Of a stretch of DNA of 6,749 bases, positions 1-5,614 are shown in pieces. The translations under genes were made by a program, and so were the position numbers. The notes beneath the pieces were generated by a model. It ran no database searches and had not been told where the DNA came from. It was given only the letters and a program-made list of their open reading frames with translations. This DNA comes from Devosia equisanguinis (GTDB lineage: Bacteria; Pseudomonadota; Alphaproteobacteria; Rhizobiales; Hyphomicrobiaceae): contig CAMDMH010000169.1 in assembly GCA_945901835.1 (NCBI GenBank), positions 1-6,749 on the forward strand. The letters run 5' to 3'. How positions within the stretch are numbered: position 1 is the stretch's first letter; every line of letters begins with the position of its first letter.

Positions 1-2
1 GC

Positions 3-134
3 ACCGCGGGTGTTCGATCCCGCCGGATCTCGAGTGGCACCGTCATCCAGACCTCCATCGAATCAATGGAGATATGGAATCACGATCTGGCGATCAGCGG
101 AATCGCACCCACGCAACACGAGTCGAGATTATGA
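3..134 (+). CDS. Possible 3' end of an upstream gene, not recognised
   Basis: An open frame enters from the left edge and runs 43 codons to a TGA at 132-134. The residues near the end (SGTVIQTSIESMEIWNHDL at about codons 11-29, then AISGIAPTQ) look like ordinary protein with an amphipathic helix. G and C are moderately favoured at third positions. I do not recognise a family. Support is weak: the stretch is short, a second frame on the same strand is also open here, and no start is visible. If real, it leaves a gap of about 160 nt before the transporter operon, enough for the promoter seen there. It could equally be non-coding sequence, in which case the dyad at 53-71 would be intergenic. Confidence 0.3.
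   Translation, partial: TAGVRSRRISSGTVIQTSIESMEIWNHDLAISGIAPTQHESRL
53..71. repeat. 19-bp near-perfect dyad, candidate activator or operator site
   Basis: The arms CTCCATCGA (53-61) and TCAATGGAG (63-71) are reverse complements at 8 of 9 positions around a central A at 62; the only mismatch pairs C59 with A65. The one-base centre makes a hairpin unlikely, so a site for a dimeric DNA-binding protein is the more natural reading. It lies about 190 bp upstream of the start site predicted from the -24/-12 promoter, a distance at which sigma-54 activators can bind. It does not match the NtrC consensus (TGCAC...GTGCA). It may also fall inside the end of an upstream coding region, and chance cannot be excluded. 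Confidence 0.35.
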
Positions 135-137
135 ACC

Positions 138-153
138 GACGGTATGAGCCGTC
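138..153 (+). other. Short inverted repeat (5-bp stem, 6-nt loop)
   Basis: GACGG (138-142) and CCGTC (149-153) are exact reverse complements around a 6-nt loop, starting 3 nt after the possible upstream stop at 132-134. The position would suit a terminator, but the stem is short and no T-run follows, so I do not call it one. Confidence 0.2.
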
Positions 154-224
154 TGGGCCGCCCAAGTTTCACGCAGCAGAACAAATCTCTCGCATCGACA
201 ACAGATTAACGCGTTCGCCCACGT

Positions 225-240
225 TGGCATGCGCTTTGCC
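225..240 (+). promoter_or_regulatory. Predicted sigma-54 (-24/-12) promoter of the transporter-hydrolase operon
   Basis: TGGCATG (225-231), a 4-nt spacer (232-235) and TTGCC (236-240) match the RpoN consensus TGGCACG-N4-TTGCW. The invariant GG (226-227) and GC (238-239) are present and start exactly 12 bp apart. Only the C-to-T change in the -24 box (T is the usual second choice there) and the final W position differ. The preceding bases also fit (pyrimidine at 224; 220-223 agree with the looser upstream consensus). Transcription should begin near 251, giving a leader of about 43 nt before the ATG at 294. A sigma-54 promoter needs an activator; I see no clear NtrC site. A weak IHF-like half match lies at about 197-209, where a bending site would be expected, but it agrees at too few positions to call. 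Confidence 0.7.
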
Positions 241-282
241 ACCAGATCCGCGGTCGCGGCTGCAACGCCGGCTGCGAGGTTC

Positions 283-287
283 AGGAG
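283..287 (+). promoter_or_regulatory. Strong Shine-Dalgarno sequence for the solute-binding protein
   Basis: AGGAG lies 6 nt before the ATG at 294. It is the strongest ribosome-binding site in the operon and fixes this start. It suits a binding protein that is usually needed in excess over the membrane subunits. Confidence 0.85.
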
Positions 288-293
288 CGCACA

Positions 294-1916
294 ATGCATC
301 GCCGTACATTCATCAAGGGAACTGGCGCCGTCGTTGTGGGCGCGGGAGGCTTGCCGCTGTTGACGGCGACGACCGCCATGGCCCAGGCGACCGACACGAT
401 CGTCGTCGCCATCGGCACCACGATCAACAGTCTCGATCTCCACCGCACCGGCACCAATCGTCCGAGCTATCAGGTCACGATCAACGTCTATGACCGCCTC
501 ATCACCTTCGGCACGAAGAAGACGGCCCATGGCTCCATCGTGTTCGACTACTCGAAGATCGTCGGCGAACTCGCCGAGAGCTGGGAAACGGCGGCCGATG
601 GTATGTCGGTGACGTTCAAGCTCAAGAAGGACGCGACATTCTGGGACGGCTCGCCCGTTACCGCGGCCGACGTGAAGTGGTCGTTCGACCGCGCGGTTTC
701 CGTCGGCGGCTTCGCCGCGACGCAGATGAAGGCCGGCGGGCTCGAGAAGGTCGAGCAGTTCGAGGCGATCGACGACGCGACGTTCCGCGTGAAGTTCCTG
801 AGGAAGTCGAAGCTCACGATCCCCGATCTCGCGGTCCCCGTGCCGTACGTGATGAGCGCGAAGGTCGGTAAGGCCAACGCCACCGAGAAAGACCCGTGGG
901 CGATGGAGTATTTCCACCGCACACCGATGGGTTCCGGCGCTTACAAGATCGAGCGTTGGGACCCGGGCCAGCAGATCGTCTACGTGCGCAACGACACCTG
1001 GAAAGGCGGCCCCTTGCCGGCCGTCCGCCGCGTCATCGTGCGCGAGGTGCCGGCGCAGGCGACGCGGCGTGCGCTGGTCGAGCGTGGCGACATCCACATG
1101 GCATTCGAGATCTCGGCGAAAGACGCCAAGGAGATGAAGGAGAAGGGCACCGCCCTCGTCGAAGGCGCGCCGATCGCCAATTGCATGCACGTGCTCTGCC
1201 CCAACTTCAACTTCGAGCCGTTCAAGGACAAGCGCGTCCGCCAGGCGCTCGCCTATGCAATCCCCTACGAGCAGATACTGAATCAGGCCGCCTACGGCCG
1301 CGGCGCCAAGTTGTGGGGAGCCAAGAGCGCCGAGCCCAGGGACATCGCCTGGCCGCAGCCGTTTCCCTACGCGACCGACTACGACAAAGCGAAGGATCTC
1401 CTGGCGCAGACCGCGTTCAAGGGTGGCTTCGAGGTGCCGCTGGCGTTCGATCTCGGCACCGCCGAATGGGGCGAGCCGACCGCGCTTCTGATTCAGGAAG
1501 GTCTCGCCGAAATCGGCATCAAGGCGACGATCGACAAGATCCCCGGCGCCAACTGGCGTACAGTCGCGCTCGTCGAGAAGAAGCTGCCGCTGCATCTCGA
1601 CAACTTCGGCGGCTGGCTCGACACGCCCGACTATTATTTCTTCTGGTCCTACATCAAGGGCGCGCTCTTCAACTCGTCGAACTACGACGACGCCCAGATG
1701 GCAAAGCTGGTCGATGAGACCTTGCATATGGAGGTCTCCGATCCGCAGTACGCGCCCAAGATCAAGCGCATGATCGCGAAGGCCTTCGACGATCTGCCGC
1801 GTATTCCCCTGTGGCAGCCGTATCTCGACAGCGCCATGCGCAAGAACGTCGAGGGCTATTCGTCCTGGTATCACCGCCAGCCGGATTTCCGCCTGCTCAA
1901 GCTCGCGAAGGCATGA
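294..1916 (+). CDS. Tat-exported ABC transporter solute-binding protein, family 5 (peptide/nickel class)
   Basis: This 540-residue protein would capture the substrate in the periplasm and deliver it to the two permeases encoded next. The N-terminus has a twin-arginine motif (HRRTFIK, residues 2-8), a mildly hydrophobic stretch (about 11-29) and an AMA|Q cleavage site after residue 30, so export by the Tat pathway is likely. The family 5 signature lies at about 88-126 (GELAESW, then FWDGSPVTAADV). A second conserved block, KRVRQALAYAIPYEQIL, lies at 313-329. Length is normal for the family and the reading is intact to the C-terminus. The only two cysteines, C297 and C302, are close together just before the second block. 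The start is set by AGGAG 6 nt upstream. Family 5 proteins bind di- and oligopeptides, nickel, opines, sugars and other solutes, so sequence alone does not give the ligand. The downstream allophanate hydrolase hints at a urea-type nitrogen compound; that is inference. Confidence 0.95.
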   Translation: MHRRTFIKGTGAVVVGAGGLPLLTATTAMAQATDTIVVAIGTTINSLDLHRTGTNRPSYQVTINVYDRLITFGTKKTAHGSIVFDYSKIVGELAESWETAADGMSVTFKLKKDATFWDGSPVTAADVKWSFDRAVSVGGFAATQMKAGGLEKVEQFEAIDDATFRVKFLRKSKLTIPDLAVPVPYVMSAKVGKANATEKDPWAMEYFHRTPMGSGAYKIERWDPGQQIVYVRNDTWKGGPLPAVRRVIVREVPAQATRRALVERGDIHMAFEISAKDAKEMKEKGTALVEGAPIANCMHVLCPNFNFEPFKDKRVRQALAYAIPYEQILNQAAYGRGAKLWGAKSAEPRDIAWPQPFPYATDYDKAKDLLAQTAFKGGFEVPLAFDLGTAEWGEPTALLIQEGLAEIGIKATIDKIPGANWRTVALVEKKLPLHLDNFGGWLDTPDYYFFWSYIKGALFNSSNYDDAQMAKLVDETLHMEVSDPQYAPKIKRMIAKAFDDLPRIPLWQPYLDSAMRKNVEGYSSWYHRQPDFRLLKLAKA

Positions 1917-1919
1917 GCG

Positions 1920-2948
1920 ATGGCTGCGGCCTCCAAGCTGAGTGTGATCGGGCGGCGGTGTGGACAGGCGCTGCCCGCGCTCGTCGGCATCATCATCGTC
2001 ACGTTCGTTCTGACGCGCGCATTGCCCGGCGATCCCGCCGTGTACTTCGCGGGGCCGGCGGCCGACGCCAATTCGATTGCCCAGATCCGCAAGAGCCTGG
2101 GCCTCGATCGTTCGTTGCCCGAGCAGTTCTTCTTCTATATCCGCCAACTCCTGGTGGGTGACCTCGGGCAGTCGATTTCGACCGGGCGTCCGGTGTCGAC
2201 GGAGTTGATCGCGCGCCTGCCGGCATCGATCGAGTTGACGCTGGCGGCTCTCATCGTGTCGGCACTTATCGCAATTCCACTCGGCATTCTCGCCGCGACC
2301 CGGCCCGATAGCTGGGTCGACCATCTCTGCCGGTTCGTGACCACGGCCGGCGTCAGCTTGCCGACGTTCTTCACCGGTATTCTGCTCGTCTACGTGTTCT
2401 ATTATCTGCTGGGATGGGCGCCGGCTCCGATGGGCCGCCTCAACGTTATTTTGCTCTCGCCGCCGCACGTCACGGGGTTCTACACGGTCGATGCAATGCT
2501 CGCCGGCGATCTCGAGACGTTCCGCGGGGCGCTCGGACAACTCGTGCTTCCCGCCTCGACATTGGCGCTATTCACCTTGGCCCCGCTCGCGCGAATGACG
2601 CGCGGTGCGATGCTGCAGGTGCTGGGTTCGGAGTTCGTGCGAACGGCGCGCGCCGCCGGCCTCTCCGGGCGCAAGGTGCTCTTCACCTACGCCTTCCGCA
2701 ATGCGCTGCTGCCGGTGATCACGACGCTCGGCATGATCTTCTCGTTCACGCTCGGCGCCAATGTGCTCGTCGAGAAAGTGTTCGCCTGGCCGGGCATCGG
2801 CTCCTACGCGATCGAAGCACTCGTGGTGTCGGACTACGCGGCGGTGCAGGGCTTCGTTCTTGCGATGGCCATCCTGTTCGTGGTGCTAAATCTCGTCGTC
2901 GATATCGCCTACACGTTGATCGACCCGCGCGTCGGCATCGAGGGATGA
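1920..2948 (+). CDS. ABC transporter permease, DppB/OppB type
   Basis: First membrane subunit of the importer, 342 residues, normal for DppB-like proteins. Hydrophobic segments are seen at about 16-34, 103-126, 139-165, 205-223, 262-285 and 311-335, the six-helix arrangement of this class. Family landmarks include RALPGDP after the first helix (33-39), GDLGQS (80-85), and the cytoplasmic EAA-type loop that contacts the ATPase (EFVRTARAAGLSGRK, 238-252, followed by FRNALLPVI). The C-terminus carries AWPGIG (289-294) and ends YTLIDPRVGIEG, typical of the family. The gene starts 3 nt after the binding-protein stop. GAAGG at 1907-1911, inside the end of the previous gene, is a suitable ribosome-binding site 8 nt from the ATG. 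An ATG overlapping the preceding stop (1913) opens a different frame and is not the start. Confidence 0.95.
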   Translation: MAAASKLSVIGRRCGQALPALVGIIIVTFVLTRALPGDPAVYFAGPAADANSIAQIRKSLGLDRSLPEQFFFYIRQLLVGDLGQSISTGRPVSTELIARLPASIELTLAALIVSALIAIPLGILAATRPDSWVDHLCRFVTTAGVSLPTFFTGILLVYVFYYLLGWAPAPMGRLNVILLSPPHVTGFYTVDAMLAGDLETFRGALGQLVLPASTLALFTLAPLARMTRGAMLQVLGSEFVRTARAAGLSGRKVLFTYAFRNALLPVITTLGMIFSFTLGANVLVEKVFAWPGIGSYAIEALVVSDYAAVQGFVLAMAILFVVLNLVVDIAYTLIDPRVGIEG

Positions 2949-2952
2949 GATC

Positions 2953-3861
2953 ATGGCCGGCCGAACCGAAGTTGCCGTCATGACCGCGGGAGCGCCAGCA
3001 CGCAGCGAAAGCGCCGGCGGCAAGTGGTGGCGCCATGTGATCTATGTCGTCACCGGAAATCCCGTGACGCTGCTCGCTGCGGTCCTGCTCGTTGTCTTGC
3101 TCGTTGCAGCCTTGATCGGCCCGTGGATCGTGCCCTACGACCCGCTGCAGACAAACGCTGCGCTGCAATTGAAGCCGCCCTCGCGCGCGCACTGGTTCGG
3201 CACCGATCAGCTCGGTCGAGACGTATTTTCCCGCGTGATCGTCGCAACGCGCCTCGATCTCGCGATTTCCGTCGCCGCCGTCGCGCTGTCGTTCGTCGTG
3301 GGCTCGGCGATGGGCGCGGTTGCTGGATACTTCGGCGGGTGGACCGACAAGATCGTCGGCCGCACCTGCGATACCATCATGGCGTTCCCGCTGTTCGTGT
3401 TGGCAATGGGGATCGTCGCCGCTCTGGGCAACACCGTCGAAAACATCATCTACGCGACCGCGCTGATCAACATCCCGTTCTACGCACGCATGGCCCGCGC
3501 CGAGGTGAACGTGCGGCGCAACGCGGGTTTCGTGCAGGCAGCGAGGCTTTCCGGAAACGGCGATTGGCGCATCCTCGGCCTGCACATCTTTCCCAATGCA
3601 CTCCCGCCCATGATGGTACAGATATCGCTCAATCTCGGGTGGGCAATCCTGAATGCAGCGGGCCTGTCGTTCATCGGCCTGGGCGTGCGCCCGCCGACGC
3701 CGGAATGGGGCATCATGGTCGCCGAAGGCGCGAATTTCATCGTATCCGGCGAGTGGTGGCTCGCGCTGTTCCCCGGTCTCGCGCTGATGGTGGCGGTGTT
3801 CACGTTCAACCTGCTGGGCGATGGACTGCGCGACATCGTCGATCCCCAGCGGCGGACGTGA
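2953..3861 (+). CDS. ABC transporter permease, DppC/OppC type
   Basis: Second membrane subunit, 302 residues, expected to pair with the DppB-type permease as the heterodimeric channel. The N-terminal cytoplasmic tail leads to a first helix at about 38-60, then the family motif HWFGTDQLGRDVFSR (80-94). Further hydrophobic segments lie at about 102-126, 142-160, 164-178, 219-243 and 268-288. The EAA-type loop is at about 190-205 (NAGFVQAARLSG), followed by HIFPNALPP (211-219). GLSFIGLGVRPPTPEWG (237-253) and the ending GDGLRDIVDPQ (289-299) are classic DppC features. The start at 2953 has GAGGG (2940-2944) 8 nt upstream and lies 4 nt after the previous stop. A second in-frame ATG at 2980 has no such site and would only remove 9 residues. 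Confidence 0.95.
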   Translation: MAGRTEVAVMTAGAPARSESAGGKWWRHVIYVVTGNPVTLLAAVLLVVLLVAALIGPWIVPYDPLQTNAALQLKPPSRAHWFGTDQLGRDVFSRVIVATRLDLAISVAAVALSFVVGSAMGAVAGYFGGWTDKIVGRTCDTIMAFPLFVLAMGIVAALGNTVENIIYATALINIPFYARMARAEVNVRRNAGFVQAARLSGNGDWRILGLHIFPNALPPMMVQISLNLGWAILNAAGLSFIGLGVRPPTPEWGIMVAEGANFIVSGEWWLALFPGLALMVAVFTFNLLGDGLRDIVDPQRRT

Positions 3862-3868
3862 GGGCGCC

Positions 3869-5587
3869 ATGACCACGCTGCCCCTTCTCGACGTGCGCGA
3901 TCTCACTGTCGAATTCGCCACGCGCAACGGCACTGTCACGGCCGTTAGGAACGTCGACATCACCGTGGCCAAGGGCGAGACCGTCGGCATCGTCGGCGAG
4001 TCCGGCTCTGGAAAATCCGTGACGTCCTATGCCGTGATGCGCATTCTCGATCGCGCCGGCCGTATCGCCGACGGCGCGATCACATTTTCCGGCATGGACC
4101 TCGCGGATGCCGGCGAGGATCTCATGCGCGACATTCGCGGGCGCGAGATCTCGATGATCTTCCAGAACCCGCGTGCCGCGCTCAATCCTATCCGCCGAGT
4201 CGGCCGGCAGATCGAGGATGTGCTCGTCCGTCATTCGCAAGCTACGTCGCAGAATGCACGCACGAAGGCCATCGACCTCCTGCGCCTCGTCCGCATCAAC
4301 GATCCCGAAGGCCGCTACTACGCCTATCCCTTCGAGCTGTCGGGCGGCATGTGCCAGCGCATCGTCATTGCGCTGGCGCTTGCCTGTCAGCCGCGCTTGC
4401 TGATCGCCGACGAGCCGACCACCGGCCTCGATGTGACGACGCAGAAGGCCGTGATGGACCTCGTCGTCGAGTTGACCCGCGCGCGCGAGATGTCGACCAT
4501 CCTCATCACTCACGACCTCGGCCTTGCCGCGCAGTACTGCGATCGCATCGTCGTGATGGAGAAGGGCCGCGTCGTCGAGACCGCGACAGCCGAAGCGATT
4601 TTCCGCTCTCCCCAGCATCCTTATACGCAGCGCCTGATGCGCGCGACGCCGCGTCCGGGCGCCACGATCCGCGATCTCCTGAGCGATGAGCAGGTCGCGC
4701 AGGCGATGCCGATCGCCACCGGTGCCGCCGGTGACGATACCGGCACAGCGCGCGAGACCGTGCTTTCCATTCGCGATCTCGTCAAAGAGCACCCGCGCGG
4801 AGGTAGCGGCCCGTCGCGATGGTTCGGTCGAAAGCGTGTCGGCGAAGCCGCCACTGAATCGCAGGCTTTCCGCGCCGTGGATGGCATCGGTTTCGATATC
4901 ATGCGCGGTGAAAGCGTCGGCCTCGTCGGAGAGTCGGGGTGCGGCAAATCGACGACATCCGCGATGATCATGCGCCTTCTCGATGCGACATCGGGCTCGA
5001 TAATGTTCGAGGGCCGCGACGTCGGCGCGGTTCCCGCGAAGGCGTTCGCTTCGGACCCCGCGCGCAAGCGGCTGCAGATGGTGTTCCAGGATCCGACCGA
5101 CAGCCTCAATCCCAGGTTCACGGCCGCGCGCGCGATCGCCGATCCGATCCATCGCCTGGGCGGCATCACCAACGGCGACGAAGCGCGCGCACGCGTCGAA
5201 AGGCTCGCCCATCAGGTCGGTCTCCCGCGTGATCTGCTCGACCGCTTTCCTCATCAGCTCTCGGGCGGACAGAAGGCGCGCGTCGGCATCGCGCGCGCGA
5301 TCGCACTCGAGCCGGCGCTGTTGATCCTGGATGAACCGACGGCAGCGCTCGACGTCTCGGTGCAGGCGGTGGTGCTCAATCTCCTCGTCGATCTCAAGGC
5401 GGCGCTCGGTATGTCCTATCTGTTCGTCAGCCACGATCTCAACGTCGTCCGCTTGCTGTGTGATCGCGTCATCGTCATGAAGAGCGGACGCATCGTCGAA
5501 CAGGGCGGCGCGGAAGCGATCATGGCGAACCCGTCACACGACTACACGCGTGAATTGCTCGCCGCCGTTCCCCATCCCCCCCTCTGA
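3869..5587 (+). CDS. Fused double ATPase of the ABC importer (DppD-DppF in one chain)
   Basis: This 572-residue cytoplasmic protein has two complete nucleotide-binding domains and would power the importer. Domain 1 (about 6-260): Walker A GESGSGKS (43-50), Q-loop Q99, signature LSGGMCQR (157-164), Walker B LLIADEP (177-183), H-loop H215, then the HPYT motif (250-253) typical of this class. Domain 2 (about 297-566): Walker A GESGCGKST (354-362), Q407, signature LSGGQKAR (464-471), Walker B LLILDEP (484-490), H522. A variable linker rich in Gly, Ala and Arg spans about 265-330. All catalytic residues are present in both halves, so both sites look active. The length is about double that of a single DppD or DppF, and no separate ATPase gene is present, consistent with a fused arrangement. 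The start at 3869 is preferred because GAGGG (3860-3864) sits 4 nt upstream; an in-frame ATG at 3821 would overlap the permease gene by 41 nt and add 16 non-homologous-looking residues. Confidence 0.95.
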   Translation: MTTLPLLDVRDLTVEFATRNGTVTAVRNVDITVAKGETVGIVGESGSGKSVTSYAVMRILDRAGRIADGAITFSGMDLADAGEDLMRDIRGREISMIFQNPRAALNPIRRVGRQIEDVLVRHSQATSQNARTKAIDLLRLVRINDPEGRYYAYPFELSGGMCQRIVIALALACQPRLLIADEPTTGLDVTTQKAVMDLVVELTRAREMSTILITHDLGLAAQYCDRIVVMEKGRVVETATAEAIFRSPQHPYTQRLMRATPRPGATIRDLLSDEQVAQAMPIATGAAGDDTGTARETVLSIRDLVKEHPRGGSGPSRWFGRKRVGEAATESQAFRAVDGIGFDIMRGESVGLVGESGCGKSTTSAMIMRLLDATSGSIMFEGRDVGAVPAKAFASDPARKRLQMVFQDPTDSLNPRFTAARAIADPIHRLGGITNGDEARARVERLAHQVGLPRDLLDRFPHQLSGGQKARVGIARAIALEPALLILDEPTAALDVSVQAVVLNLLVDLKAALGMSYLFVSHDLNVVRLLCDRVIVMKSGRIVEQGGAEAIMANPSHDYTRELLAAVPHPPL

Positions 5588-5614
5588 TTCGTCGCCGGGA
5601 GTTACTCGATCTCG

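Noticed and set aside
1..12. CACC-GCG-GGTG inverted repeat recalling an NtrC site
   Set aside because: The half-sites are two bases closer than in the NtrC consensus, the flanking T and A are missing, and it sits at the window edge.
8..24. TTCGATC element resembling the T-arm of a tRNA near the left edge
   Set aside because: Only three of the five stem pairs form when aligned to the TTC loop, no CCA-like acceptor end follows at the right distance, and the rest of the gene would lie outside the window.
34..48. A second TGGCAC sequence resembling a -24 sigma-54 box
   Set aside because: The -12 GC at the required spacing is missing (TCCAG in place of TTGCW).
195..223. Possible sigma-70 promoter starting with TCGACA (195-200)
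   Set aside because: No -10-like hexamer lies at 16-18 bp spacing; the sequence there is GC-rich.
74..493. 139-codon + strand frame overlapping the start of the binding-protein gene
   Set aside because: It continues for 200 nt inside the well-supported binding-protein gene in another frame, and the translation becomes a His/Arg/Ser-rich shadow.
129..2540. 803-codon open frame on the minus strand, opposite the binding protein and first permease
   Set aside because: Its translation is dominated by Arg, Glu, Asp and Gly with no recognisable domain, as expected for the complement of GC-biased codons. The + strand genes underneath have clear family motifs throughout.
3821..3868. Upstream ATG that would extend the ATPase by 16 residues
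   Set aside because: It overlaps the end of the permease gene, lacks a convincing ribosome-binding site, and the ATPase family normally begins close to the motif found right after the ATG at 3869, which has GAGGG 4 nt upstream.
3806..5434. 542-codon open frame on the minus strand, opposite the ATPase
   Set aside because: Same biased composition, no motif, and it lies entirely opposite highly conserved ATPase motifs on the + strand.
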